This document shows positions 54,881 through 63,559 of a DNA stretch of 64,000 bases, piece after piece. Below the pieces are notes generated by a model that saw nothing but the letters and a program-made list of their open reading frames with translations, ran no database searches and was not told where the DNA came from. The DNA comes from Cupriavidus taiwanensis. GTDB taxonomy: Bacteria; Pseudomonadota; Gammaproteobacteria; Burkholderiales; Burkholderiaceae. The stretch lies in the NCBI RefSeq assembly GCF_900250115.1, contig NZ_LT984804.1:62001-126000 (forward strand), given 5' to 3'. The position numbers and the translations under genes were made by a program. Within the stretch, counting starts at the first letter, position 1. Each line of letters opens with the position of its first letter.

Positions 54881-55352
54881 GCTGCGGCTGGCGCCGCACG
54901 GGCACGGCGTCAGTGGCCTGGCGGAATTTCAGGCGGGAAGCGCCAGGGCCGGCGGGCGCTGGCGCTGCCGTCCCTGGCGGCGCGACGTGCCTGCACGGCG
55001 CGCGGAATAAAAAGGTGGCCTGGCTTGCCGCCGGAAGACGCGATCGGGAAAGCGGGGTCTGGTTGCTTTCCCGATCTTCCGGAGACTGGCTACTACCAAA
55101 CGCTCCGCGTGACGGAGCGGTCCCCACAAAAGTCGGTATCGAAGGCCGCGGGGGCGGCATCCGGAATTCTTTCCTGCCTGCCAGCGCTGCTAGCCGTCGC
55201 GTGCCGCGAGGGCGCAGCCTGGCTGGCCTGCCTGCGCTGTCCGGTGCGCTGTTCGGTACACCGTGCGTCAGGCAGTGATCGAATGGTAAATGGGAATCGA
55301 TCTCATTTCAAGGAAAATTTTCGGATGGAGTGGATTTGGCTGCGGGCGCCTC
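54881..55352. other. Gap upstream of fur with a large structured segment and an orphan Fur box
   Basis: At 55031-55082 a long stem forms (GATCGGGAAAGC with GCTTTCCCGATC, 12 bp perfect, plus outer CCGGAA/TTCCGG). At 55101-55119 a second stem CGCTCCG-N5-CGGAGCG follows. Neither is followed by a T-tract. The Fur-box-like site at 55288 is described separately. I assign no gene here. Confidence 0.55.
55288..55308. promoter_or_regulatory. Fur-box-like site without an intact downstream gene
   Basis: AAATGGGAATCGATCTCATTT is an inverted repeat (7 of 10 arm positions match) close to the Fur consensus. Just right of it AAGGAAAATTTTCGG leads to ATG 55325, but that frame runs antisense into the end of the gamma-glutamyltransferase gene. 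It may be a remnant promoter, or it may act on the fur-family gene at a distance. Confidence 0.45.
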
Positions 55353-56972
55353 TCAGGCGATCTCCGTCTCCAGCGCCACCCCGTCGCGCCCGGGGTCCGC
55401 GCCGCCATCGAGCTCGCCGTGTGCCAGCCGGATCGCATGCACCCACGCGATCGTGTAGTTGTACGGATTGCGAATCACCTCATAGCCTTGCGCTTCCAGT
55501 TCCGCGGTGAGATAGCGCGGAATCCGGTTGCACACGTCGATGGCATTGCTGGTCGATGAAAAGCGCGGCGCCGACACGGCCGGCTGCATCGCCATGCCGA
55601 AATCCACCACGTTCAGGATCGCCTGCAGCACGCCCATGGCAATCTGGGTGCCGCCCGGCGCGCCGAGCACGATCTCCGGCTTGCCACCGCGGAACACGAT
55701 CGAGGGGCATGATGAGGTGAAGCGCCGCTTGCCCGGCGCGATGCTGCCGGCGCGGCCCGGGCGCGGATCGAACACACCCATGCAGCCGTTGTGCAGGAAG
55801 CCCAGCCCCGGCGTCATCACACCCGACGGCATCGCCAGCGAATGCGTCAGCGCAATGCAGTTGCCCTCGCCATCGACCACCGACAGGTGCGTGGTGTCGC
55901 GCGGCACCACATGGCCGGGGTTGACGCGGGCAATGTCGATCTTGTCGCCGGCGACGATGCGTGCGGCCAGCTCGCGCGCATAGGCCTTGTCGAGCAGGCG
56001 CGCCAGCGGCACGTCGACAAAGGCCGGATCGCCGACGTGCAGGTCCTTGTCGCGCGTGGCCGCCTTCATCGCCTCGCAGACGACGCGCAGGTATTCCGGC
56101 GTGTTGTGGCCGATCCGCGCCAGGTCGAAGCGCTCGAGGATGTTCAGCATCTCGATCAGCATCACGCCGCCGCCCGGGGGCTGGTTGGTGGTGATGGTGC
56201 GGTCGCGATAGGTGCCGGTCAGCGGCGCCGTGCGCTCGACCCGGTAGGCCGCCAGGTCCGCGCGCGACAGCAGGCCATCGTTGGCTTCCATGTCGGCGAC
56301 GATGCGCCCGGCAATATCGTGCAGATAGAACGCATCCGCCCCCTCGCGCGCGATCTGTTCGAGCGTGTCGGCCACGTCGGGATTGCGCAGCGGTGTGCCG
56401 ATGGTCTTGGGCGAGCCGTCTTCGCGGCAATACAGGCGCCGGCCATCGGCGCTGTATGCCAGGCGCTCCAGGTTGCTGGCGCGGCCAAGCGTGGCCACGT
56501 CGATCCAGAACGCATACATGCCCGGCCGCACAAAATAGCCTTCGCGCGCCCAGCGGATGGCCGGCGCGATGACTTCCCGCCAGGGCAGCCTGCCGTAGCT
56601 GCGGTGAATCGCCTCCAGCCCGCGCAGCGTGCCCGGCGTGGCGATCGACTGGTAGCCGATGTCGTTGAGCCGGTCCCTGACGAAGAAGCCGAAGCCGTCG
56701 CGGGCCTCGCCTTCCAGCTTGTCGGCCCACATGTCCGGCGTGGCCCGCGCCGGTGCAGTGGCGTGGAAGTCGATGTACTCGTGCGCCCGCTGCGACGGCA
56801 TATACACCGCGGCGGTGCCGAACCCGGCGATGCCGCACATCAGCGGATCGACCACGGTCTGGGCAAACGCACAGGCGACCGCGGCGTCGGCCGCATTGCC
56901 GCCAGCGCGCAGGATTTCGATGCCTGCTTCCGCCGCTTCGGGCTGCGGGCAGACGACCATGCCTTTTTTCAT
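55353..56972 (-). CDS. Gamma-glutamyltransferase-like enzyme without signal peptide
   Basis: The 539-residue protein belongs to the GGT Ntn-hydrolase family. The autoprocessing and nucleophile Thr360 is in RDTTHLSVVDGEGN, with NQPPGGGVMLIEML and GAPGGTQIAMGVLQ as further family segments. The N-terminus MKKGMVVCPQPEAAEAG begins directly in the domain, so it is a cytosolic-type GGT-like protein, some of which act as acylases or pepdidases rather than on glutathione. GAGG precedes the ATG. It is 30 nt after the Bug gene on the same strand, so the two likely form an operon under the divergent LysR. Confidence 0.88.
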   Translation of the reverse strand: MKKGMVVCPQPEAAEAGIEILRAGGNAADAAVACAFAQTVVDPLMCGIAGFGTAAVYMPSQRAHEYIDFHATAPARATPDMWADKLEGEARDGFGFFVRDRLNDIGYQSIATPGTLRGLEAIHRSYGRLPWREVIAPAIRWAREGYFVRPGMYAFWIDVATLGRASNLERLAYSADGRRLYCREDGSPKTIGTPLRNPDVADTLEQIAREGADAFYLHDIAGRIVADMEANDGLLSRADLAAYRVERTAPLTGTYRDRTITTNQPPGGGVMLIEMLNILERFDLARIGHNTPEYLRVVCEAMKAATRDKDLHVGDPAFVDVPLARLLDKAYARELAARIVAGDKIDIARVNPGHVVPRDTTHLSVVDGEGNCIALTHSLAMPSGVMTPGLGFLHNGCMGVFDPRPGRAGSIAPGKRRFTSSCPSIVFRGGKPEIVLGAPGGTQIAMGVLQAILNVVDFGMAMQPAVSAPRFSSTSNAIDVCNRIPRYLTAELEAQGYEVIRNPYNYTIAWVHAIRLAHGELDGGADPGRDGVALETEIA

Positions 56973-57002
56973 GGGATACCTCGGGGTCCGGGTTGTGTGA
57001 CT

Positions 57003-57986
57003 TCAGTTGGCGCGCAGGTTCAGGTCGCCGATGGCGTCCTTCCACTTGACCGTGTCGCGGGCGGTCAGCTCGGCCAGCTTGCCCACCGGGCCCGGCATCG
57101 GCGTCACCTGCATCGCGCGCAGCTTGTCGACCACCACCGGGTCCGACAGGAATTTCTGCGTGGCCGCATGCATGCGCCGGATCGGCGCGGCGGGCGTGCC
57201 GGCCTTGGCCGCGATGCCCGACCAGCCGATGTCCTCGAAACCCTTCAGCCCGATTTCCGGTGCCGCCGGCACGTCCGGCAGGTCCGGCACGCGTTTCGCG
57301 GCAAACACCACCAGCGGCACCAGCTTGCCGGCGCGGATCTGCGGCAACGCGGTGCTGAGCACCGGCGCCATCACCTGTGTTTCGCCCGAGACCGTGGCGA
57401 CCACGCCATCAGGCTCGCCCTTGTAGGGGACGTGGGTCATGCGCAGGCCACGCTGCTTGAGCAGCATCTCGACCACCAGGTGGGTCGAATTGCCGAGTCC
57501 GGACGAAGCGAAATTGATCGCGCCGGGTTTGGCGCGCGCCGCTTCGGTGAGGTTGTCCAGCGTGCGCAACCCGGTTTGCGGGTTGGCCACCAGCACGAAC
57601 GGCACGTTGGTCAGCGTCGCGACCGGCGTGAAATCCTTCTCGGGCGAATAGGCCAGCGGGGCGTACGCAAATTTGTTCAGCACCATTTGCGACACGCCTG
57701 CCAGGAACAGCGTGCAGCCGTCCGCGGGTTGCGCCAGCACCGACTTGGCGGCGATGACGCCGCCTGCGCCGGGCCTGTTCTCCACCACCACCGTGGTGCC
57801 GAGTTCCTTGCCGGCATGCTCGGCCCACATGCGGGCGATGGTGTCGGTGCTGCCGCCGGCTTGCTGGGATACCACCAGGCGGATGGGGCGGTTCGAGCCC
57901 GCTTCGCCACAGCTCCATGCGGGCAGGGCCAGGCCCAGGCCGATCGCCGCCACGGCCAGGTGCGAAACAACTGAGAGTTTCTTCAT
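57003..57986 (-). CDS. Bug/TctC-family periplasmic solute-binding protein
   Basis: This 327-residue protein has a signal peptide near 1-26 (LALPAWS with a following Cys) and Bug motifs RPIRLVVSQQAGGSTDTIAR, VVVENRPGAGGVIAAKSVLA and HVPYKGEPDGVV. The Cys in PAWSCGEAG might be lipid-linked or form a disulfide. Its ligand may be the gamma-glutamyl-type compound that the adjacent enzyme hydrolyses; that is inference from position. The start MKKLSVVSHLAV was chosen for the signal peptide. Confidence 0.88.
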   Translation of the reverse strand: MKKLSVVSHLAVAAIGLGLALPAWSCGEAGSNRPIRLVVSQQAGGSTDTIARMWAEHAGKELGTTVVVENRPGAGGVIAAKSVLAQPADGCTLFLAGVSQMVLNKFAYAPLAYSPEKDFTPVATLTNVPFVLVANPQTGLRTLDNLTEAARAKPGAINFASSGLGNSTHLVVEMLLKQRGLRMTHVPYKGEPDGVVATVSGETQVMAPVLSTALPQIRAGKLVPLVVFAAKRVPDLPDVPAAPEIGLKGFEDIGWSGIAAKAGTPAAPIRRMHAATQKFLSDPVVVDKLRAMQVTPMPGPVGKLAELTARDTVKWKDAIGDLNLRAN

Positions 57987-58107
57987 AGGTAGAAAGCCTG
58001 AGAACAATGTGAGGAAGCTGAGAAGGCCCGGGAACTCCTGCGCATTATTGAATTGGCTTACCATGAGCGCCAGTGAATTGTTCCGATAGATGTATTAGTA
58101 AACACTC

Positions 58108-59088
58108 ATGGCTGATCCTGCTGATAGCGTGGCCTGGGCGCGCCGGTTGCGCATGCGCCATCTCGAATCCTTCCTGATCCTGCTGGATGCCGGGACGCTG
58201 TCGGCGGCGGCGCAGCGCCTGCACATGACGCAGTCGGCGATGTCGCACTGGCTGGGCGAGATGGAAGCGCTCGCGGGCGCACGGCTGCTGGTGCGCGGGC
58301 GCCGTCTGCAGCTCACGCCGGCCGGCGACGCGGTGCGCAAGCTGGCGCTGCGCGTGCTGGGCGAGGTCTCGCGCGCGCATGAAGAACTGGGTTCGATCGC
58401 CAAGGGCGCGGTGGCGCGGCTGCACGTGGGTAGCGTCTTTGCCGGCGTGGCGCACCTGGTGCCGCGCGCCATCGTCAGGTTTCAGCAGGCGCAGCCCAAC
58501 GTGCAGATCGAAGTCACGGAGGGCGTCTTCAATACCCTGCTGGAGCGGCTCGAACGGCGCGACTACGACGTCATCGTCGGCTCCATCGACGCGCGCGCCT
58601 ATGGCCCGCACCTGGCGCACGAGGTGCTGTTCGAGGATGGCATCGGCGTGGTGGTGGCACGGCATCATCCGCTGGCAGGACGCCAGCGCATCGCCTGGCG
58701 CGACCTGTTCGCCTTCCCGTGGGTGATGCCGCCGCGCGAGACCTTGATGCGGACCCGGCTCGACACCGTGCTGCTGGAGCGCGGCGCGGCCGGGCTGCAG
58801 CCGCGCGTGGAAACCGGTTCCGTGCTGACGCTGGAAGCGGTGTTGCGTGGCACCGACTACATTGGCGTCTGTTCCGGCGCGATGGCCCGCCACCTCGAAG
58901 CGCTGGGCCTGCTGCGGGTGCTGCCGGTGGCCGACGCCGAGTCGTTCGGGCCGGTGGGCGCGGTATGGCGCCAGGGCGGGGCGGGCGAGGTCGTGCATGC
59001 GTTCGTGCGCAGCCTGCGCGAAGAGGCCATGCGCCTGGGACCGGAGGAAGGCAGCGCGCAGGCAGCGCAGGGCACGGCGGCCAGTTAG
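58108..59088 (+). CDS. LysR-family regulator of the Bug-GGT unit
   Basis: The 326-residue protein has AQRLHMTQSAMSHWLGEMEA in the helix-turn-helix and VARLHVGSVFAGVAHLVPRA at the start of the effector domain. It is divergent from the Bug gene with a 121-nt AT-rich gap, so it probably controls that operon. Confidence 0.88.
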   Translation: MADPADSVAWARRLRMRHLESFLILLDAGTLSAAAQRLHMTQSAMSHWLGEMEALAGARLLVRGRRLQLTPAGDAVRKLALRVLGEVSRAHEELGSIAKGAVARLHVGSVFAGVAHLVPRAIVRFQQAQPNVQIEVTEGVFNTLLERLERRDYDVIVGSIDARAYGPHLAHEVLFEDGIGVVVARHHPLAGRQRIAWRDLFAFPWVMPPRETLMRTRLDTVLLERGAAGLQPRVETGSVLTLEAVLRGTDYIGVCSGAMARHLEALGLLRVLPVADAESFGPVGAVWRQGGAGEVVHAFVRSLREEAMRLGPEEGSAQAAQGTAAS

Positions 59089-59296
59089 CCGGCGCGATGC
59101 CTGCGCATCGCCCTGCACTTTGTACCGCTTTGTATCCGGCCGCGGCTCCGACACCGCGGCTGACAAATGCGTCCCGCATCGGCTACATGGCCGATACACC
59201 GGTCACCTTAAATACGTTCCGTGGCCGCGGCGTCGGATACCCCGAAAGCGAAAGCCGGCCCGCTCAACCCTCAACGTGAATTTAAGGAAACCGATC

Positions 59297-59647
59297 ATGA
59301 CTACCCAAATCGCCCGCCGCTTTGTCTTCGCCCTCGCTCTCGCCGCCGCCGCTGCCGGGGCCCAGGCCGCCAGCTTCTCCGCCGCCGGCGCACGCGACCC
59401 GTTCACCGATGGTGCCCGCAGCGCGGTGGACGCCCGCGACCCGTACAGCGAGGGCGCGCGCTCGGTCCAGGAGCCGCGCAGCCCGTACAGCGACGGCGCC
59501 CGCAGCGTCGATCCGTTCAGCGATGGTGCGCGCAATGTCGATCCCTACACCGATGGCGCGCGCTCCGTGGCGGGGCTGGACCGCAGCGGTGTTTCCGCTG
59601 ACCCGGCGCGCAGCGTCGATCCGTATCTGGACGGCGCCTACGCCTAA
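59297..59647 (+). CDS. Small secreted protein made of DPY-x-DGAR repeats
   Basis: This 116-residue protein has a signal peptide (about 1-25, MTTQIARRFVFALALAAAAA ending GAQA/ASF). The mature part is almost entirely copies of a nine-residue motif D/S-P-Y/F-S/T-D/E-G-A-R-S/N, starting at residues 34, 48, 62, 72, 82 and 108. The first three repeats are 14 residues apart, the next two 10 apart, and the last copy ends the protein (DPYLDGAYA). TAAGGAAACC precedes the ATG. Function unknown; it lies 63 nt before the ohr gene and may share its transcript. Confidence 0.75.
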   Translation: MTTQIARRFVFALALAAAAAGAQAASFSAAGARDPFTDGARSAVDARDPYSEGARSVQEPRSPYSDGARSVDPFSDGARNVDPYTDGARSVAGLDRSGVSADPARSVDPYLDGAYA

Positions 59648-59710
59648 GCCGCGCCGGCCGGTACGCCGGCCCGCTTCATCACCACCAACACCACCCAACA
59701 GGAACCAGAC

Positions 59711-60130
59711 ATGACCCATATCGACAAAGTGCTGTACACCGGCAAGGTCCACATCAGCGCGGGCGGCCGCGATGGCGAGGCGCGCAGCGACGATGGCCGC
59801 CTCAACCTGCAGCTGTCTTCGCCCGGCTCGCGCGGCGCCGGCACCAACCCGGAGCAGTTGCTGGCGGCTGGCTGGTCGGCATGCTTTATCGGCGCGATCG
59901 GGCTGGCGGCCGGCAAGCGGCAGGTCAGGCTGCCGTCGGACCTGTCGGTCGATGCCGAGGTCGACCTGGGCATGGCGGGCGACGCCTACCTGCTGCAGGC
60001 CCGTCTCAATGTCAGCATTCCCGGTATCGAGCGCGAGCTGGCGCAGGCACTGGTCGATACCGCGCACCAGACCTGCCCGTACTCCAAGGCGCTGCGCGGC
60101 AACATCCACGTCGAGACCAGGCTGGTCTGA
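59711..60130 (+). CDS. ohr: Ohr/OsmC-family organic hydroperoxide reductase
   Basis: This 139-residue protein has the two redox Cys in LLAAGWSACFIGAIGLAA and HQTCPYSKALRGNI, plus the N-terminal KVHISAGGRDGEARSDDGRL pattern of Ohr. It reduces organic peroxides with thiol donors. No ohrR repressor is adjacent. AACAGGAACC precedes the ATG. Confidence 0.92.
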   Translation: MTHIDKVLYTGKVHISAGGRDGEARSDDGRLNLQLSSPGSRGAGTNPEQLLAAGWSACFIGAIGLAAGKRQVRLPSDLSVDAEVDLGMAGDAYLLQARLNVSIPGIERELAQALVDTAHQTCPYSKALRGNIHVETRLV

Positions 60131-60175
60131 AGCGAGGGGCGGCCTGATGAGGCAGCCCCCATCCTGCAAGTCATC

Positions 60176-60202
60176 ACCGCGGCAGCCGAGGGCTGCCGCG
60201 GT
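60176..60202. terminator. 12-bp stem-loop between ohr and SDR genes
   Basis: ACCGCGGCAGCC pairs perfectly with GGCTGCCGCGGT across a GAG loop in the convergent gap. There is no T-tract on either strand. Confidence 0.5.
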
Positions 60203-60216
60203 CGCATGCCGCGAGG

Positions 60217-60927
60217 TCAATGGCCGGCGCTCTGCCCGCCGTCGACGTGCAGGATCTCGCCGGTCACGAATGGCGCGGAATCCAGATACAGCACGGCGTC
60301 GACGATATCGCGCATCTCGCCCATATGGCCCATCGGGTGCAGCGCGCCCAGGGCCGCGTGGGTTTCGGGCGCATGCATGGGCGACTTGATGATGCCGGGC
60401 GAGACGGCGTTGGCGCGGATGCCCGTGCGCGCGTATTCGATCGCCAGCGACCGCGTGGCCGCGTTCAGGCCGCCCTTGGTCAGCGACGCCAGCACCGATG
60501 GCACCCCGCTGAGGGCATGGTCGACCAGGCTGGTGGTGATGCTGACCACGTGGCCACTGCGCTGTTTCTCCATCTGCGCGACCGCCAGCTGCGTGATATG
60601 GAAAAAGGCGGCCAGGTTGATGCCGGTGACCGCTGCGTAGTCTGCGCCGGTATAACTGGTGAACGGTTTGGCGACGAAGATGCCGGCGTTATTGACGAGC
60701 GTATCGATCCGGCCGAACCTGGTCACGCCCTCGCCGATGACGCGGCGCGCAGTGGCCGGGTCGGCCAGGTCTCCGGCGACGGTCAGGAGGTCCTGATCGT
60801 CGGACGGGCGGATGCTGCGCGCCGTGGCGACGACGCGATCGCCGCGTTCGCGGAAGGCCTTGACCAGTTCCGCGCCGATGCCCTGCGATGCGCCTGTGAT
60901 GACGACGACTTTCTGTGCTGCACTCAT
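60217..60927 (-). CDS. SDR-family oxidoreductase
   Basis: The 236-residue protein has VVITGASQGIGAELVKAFRE, LVNNAGIFVAKP and VSITTSLVDHALSGVPSVLA followed by SLTKGG. The expected catalytic Tyr of YxxxK appears replaced: the segment reads PSVLASLTKG, so the Tyr position seems to be Ala or Ser. The C-term PFVTGEILHVDGGQSAGH is normal. It may be inactive or use an altered mechanism. It is convergent with ohr and divergent from the next LysR gene. Confidence 0.75.
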   Translation of the reverse strand: MSAAQKVVVITGASQGIGAELVKAFRERGDRVVATARSIRPSDDQDLLTVAGDLADPATARRVIGEGVTRFGRIDTLVNNAGIFVAKPFTSYTGADYAAVTGINLAAFFHITQLAVAQMEKQRSGHVVSITTSLVDHALSGVPSVLASLTKGGLNAATRSLAIEYARTGIRANAVSPGIIKSPMHAPETHAALGALHPMGHMGEMRDIVDAVLYLDSAPFVTGEILHVDGGQSAGH

Positions 60928-61157
60928 GTTTTCACCTCGATGTAGGTTGGTCCGGCTAGCGTGCCGATCGGGCCCGCGGCGCCGATGGCTTCCAATCTAA
61001 GGGCTTGGACCCGGCTTTCGAAGGCACCGCCCGCACAAACAGTTATGCGTGGCGCGTACTAATGCCCGGGCGTGTCGGTCGACTTCGGCGGGGCGCAAAC
61101 CTATGATGGCGACTGCGCCGGATCCCGGGCGAGGTCCGTTACCAGCAGGGGGAAGCA

Positions 61158-62069
61158 ATGAAACGCCAATTCGATGACCTCCAGCTCGGCAGCATCGAAC
61201 TGTTTTGCCTGGCCGCGGAACTGGGCAGCTTTACCGCGGCCGCGGTCGCCGCCGGCGTGACGCCGCCCGCGGTCAGCCGTACCGTGCAGAGGCTGGAAGA
61301 GCGGCTGGGCGTGCGGCTGTTCGTGCGCACCACGCGGCAGATCCGCCTGACCGACGAAGGCCGCCTGTACTTCGAGCAGAGCCGCGCCGCGCTGGCGCAG
61401 CTGGTCGATGCCGAGCGGCAGATCGGCGGCCAGCACGCGACGCCCGCCGGGCGGCTGCGCATCAGCCTGCCGACGCCGTATGCCCACTATCGCGTGTTGC
61501 CGGTGCTGCCGGCATTCCGGGCGCTGTATCCCGAGGTCCAGATCGATGTGCACATCAGCAATCGCAACGTGGATTTCGCCGATGACACCTATGACCTGTG
61601 CGTGCGCGGACGCGCGCCGGATGACTCGAACCTGATCGCGCGCAAGCTCGAGGACGCCGAACTGGTGGTGGTGGCGGCGCCCGCGTACCTGCGGCAAGCC
61701 GGCACGCCGCAAGCGCCGGAGGATCTGCTGCGGCATGAGTGCATCCAGTTCGAGCGCCCCAGCAGCGGCCGCAGGATTCCCTGGACCCTGCAGGTCGACG
61801 GCTCGGAAACCGATATCGTGACGACCGGCTCGTACACGGCGTCGGAGGACATCCTTGGCGGCGCCACGCTGGTGCGCGCCGGCGCCGGACTGTTCCAGAC
61901 CTATCGCTTCGTGGTGGAACAGGATCTGCGCGATGGCACGCTGGTGGAGGTGCTGCGCGAATACGGCGGCAGCGTGCGCCCGTTCGTGCTGCTATACCCG
62001 TCCGCGCGCCATGTCACGCGCCGGGTCCGGGTGTTCGTTGATTTCCTGCTCGAAAAATTCTCGGCGTAG
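61158..62069 (+). CDS. LysR-family transcriptional regulator
   Basis: The 303-residue protein has AAVAAGVTPPAVSRTVQRLE in the helix-turn-helix and the effector-domain pattern of the DsdC/CrgA-like branch (GRLRISLPTPYAHYRVLPVL, SNLIARKLEDAELVVVAAPA). It is divergent from the SDR gene, which is its likely target. It converges with ridA. Confidence 0.88.
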   Translation: MKRQFDDLQLGSIELFCLAAELGSFTAAAVAAGVTPPAVSRTVQRLEERLGVRLFVRTTRQIRLTDEGRLYFEQSRAALAQLVDAERQIGGQHATPAGRLRISLPTPYAHYRVLPVLPAFRALYPEVQIDVHISNRNVDFADDTYDLCVRGRAPDDSNLIARKLEDAELVVVAAPAYLRQAGTPQAPEDLLRHECIQFERPSSGRRIPWTLQVDGSETDIVTTGSYTASEDILGGATLVRAGAGLFQTYRFVVEQDLRDGTLVEVLREYGGSVRPFVLLYPSARHVTRRVRVFVDFLLEKFSA

Positions 62070-62078
62070 CCGTTCGGC

Positions 62079-62543
62079 TCATGCCGGCCGGACCTGGGCA
62101 ATGACCACCAGGATCACGGCCGCGTTGCCCGGCTGCTGGAAGTGCGAAGAGATCGTGCGCGCGTGGCCGGCCTTGTCGCCCAGCACGTCGCGGAACAGGT
62201 CCGACGCCGCGTCGAGCACCACCGGTTGTGCGAACCAACCCGGCGCGCTGGCAATGTGGCCGTCGACCCGCACGAGGTGGTCGAGCCGCGCAAAGCCGCC
62301 CAGATGCGCGTCGATCTGCGCCAGCACGTTCAGCGCGGCCAGTTCGGCGGCACGTCTGCCCTGGTCGACGCTCAGGTCCTTGCCGACCTGGCCCTGCCAC
62401 ATCACCTTCCCATCCTGCAGCGGCAGCTGCCCGGAAATGAACAGCAGCTCTCCGGCCTGGCTGACCGCGGTATAGCTGCCCAAGGGTTGAGGCGGTTGCG
62501 GCAGCGCCAGGCCGCGCGCCGCGAGTCGTTGCTGGACGGACAT
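62079..62543 (-). CDS. RidA-family deaminase
   Basis: The 154-residue protein has the RidA/YjgF trimer pattern: LGSYTAVSQAGELLFISGQL, DQGRRAAELAALNVLAQIDA, RLDHLVRVDGHIAS, and the C-terminal GNAAVILVVIAQVRPA. Enamine/imine deaminases of this family usually have an Arg at the position where RVDG occurs here, so the family is clear but activity is uncertain. It sits at the 3' end of the creatininase gene set and is co-oriented. Confidence 0.85.
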   Translation of the reverse strand: MSVQQRLAARGLALPQPPQPLGSYTAVSQAGELLFISGQLPLQDGKVMWQGQVGKDLSVDQGRRAAELAALNVLAQIDAHLGGFARLDHLVRVDGHIASAPGWFAQPVVLDAASDLFRDVLGDKAGHARTISSHFQQPGNAAVILVVIAQVRPA

Positions 62544-62759
62544 GCTGGCTCCCAATCCGAAGGTGGTGTCGCAAACGGCACGGCGAGTGCCGGCCGTGGC
62601 ATCGGGGACGGCGCCAAGTGCATGTCGGAGCCGGCGGCCGTGCTCACACCACGGACTCTATGGGCTCGCCTGCACGCGATAAAGCCATCGGCGGGAACAG
62701 GACTTGATACATGACGTAACCAGTCCTGGCCGCGGCCAGCCATGCACCTGGCCGCGGCA

Positions 62760-63509
62760 TCAGTCCGGCATGGGTTCGCGGCCGAACGCGTCCAGTTCGC
62801 GGACCAGGCTTTGCGCCGCCAGCCGCACCAGCGCGGCGCCCTTCTCGGGCGTCGCCAGTCCGGGGTCCGAGCCGATGCGGCCATCCGGATAGCGCGCGCG
62901 GAAGTCCAGCGCCTCGCGGATCGGGCCGCTGGGGGCGATCCGGGGCGCATAGTCGGCCTGTTTGCGCGCATCCGGCAAGGCCCACTGGGTGATTGCGATT
63001 TCGGACGGCGTGGCGTGCGCGCCATGGCCGGTCGGGAACTGGTCGCGCGCCAGTTCGCCCACGCCAGGCAAGTCCCACCAGTTGCACAGCTTCAGCGCAA
63101 AGCCGGCGCGGCGCCGGGCGAAGCTGGCTTCGGCGTAGAGCTCGGAGAAGGCCGCGTCGATCGAGGCGACGTTGCCGCCATGGCCGTTCAGGAACAGCAT
63201 TTTCTCGAAGCCGTGTCCGGCGAGCGAACGTACCCAGTCCCCGATCGCGGCAATGAAGGTCGACGGGCGCAGCGAGATCGTGCCGGCGAATGCCAGGTGA
63301 TGCTGGGCCATGCCGATATTGAAGGTCGGCGCCACCAGGATATCGGCCTGCTTCTCGGCCTCGCCGGCAATGATCTGCGGGCACAGCCAGTCGGTGCCGA
63401 GCAGGCCGGTCGGCCCATGTTGTTCGTTCGAGCCGATCGGGATCACGATGGTGCGGCTGCGGGCCAGGTATTGCTCGATCTCCGCCCAGGTTGACAGATG
63501 AAGTTGCAC
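62760..63509 (-). CDS. Creatininase-family amidohydrolase
   Basis: The 249-residue protein (GTG start 63509 after AAGGAGCTCCC) has the metal-binding pattern GSNEQHGPTGLLGTDWLCPQ, FLNGHGGNVASIDAAF and HGAHATPSEIAITQW, matching the Zn/Mn-dependent creatininase/creatinine amidohydrolase family. Many members act on formamides or other amides rather than creatinine, so the substrate is not fixed. It is followed by ridA and preceded by an MFS gene, suggesting an amide-uptake and degradation set. Confidence 0.88.
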   Translation of the reverse strand: MQLHLSTWAEIEQYLARSRTIVIPIGSNEQHGPTGLLGTDWLCPQIIAGEAEKQADILVAPTFNIGMAQHHLAFAGTISLRPSTFIAAIGDWVRSLAGHGFEKMLFLNGHGGNVASIDAAFSELYAEASFARRRAGFALKLCNWWDLPGVGELARDQFPTGHGAHATPSEIAITQWALPDARKQADYAPRIAPSGPIREALDFRARYPDGRIGSDPGLATPEKGAALVRLAAQSLVRELDAFGREPMPD

Positions 63510-63559
63510 GGGAGCTCCTTGGTGGGTGAGGGTTGGGATCACGGCGGCGCGATGCCGCC

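Noticed and set aside
55025..55510. Plus-strand frame over the fur-ggt gap
   Set aside because: It spans the two stems and the Fur-like site and then runs antisense into the ggt gene; no family pattern is seen.
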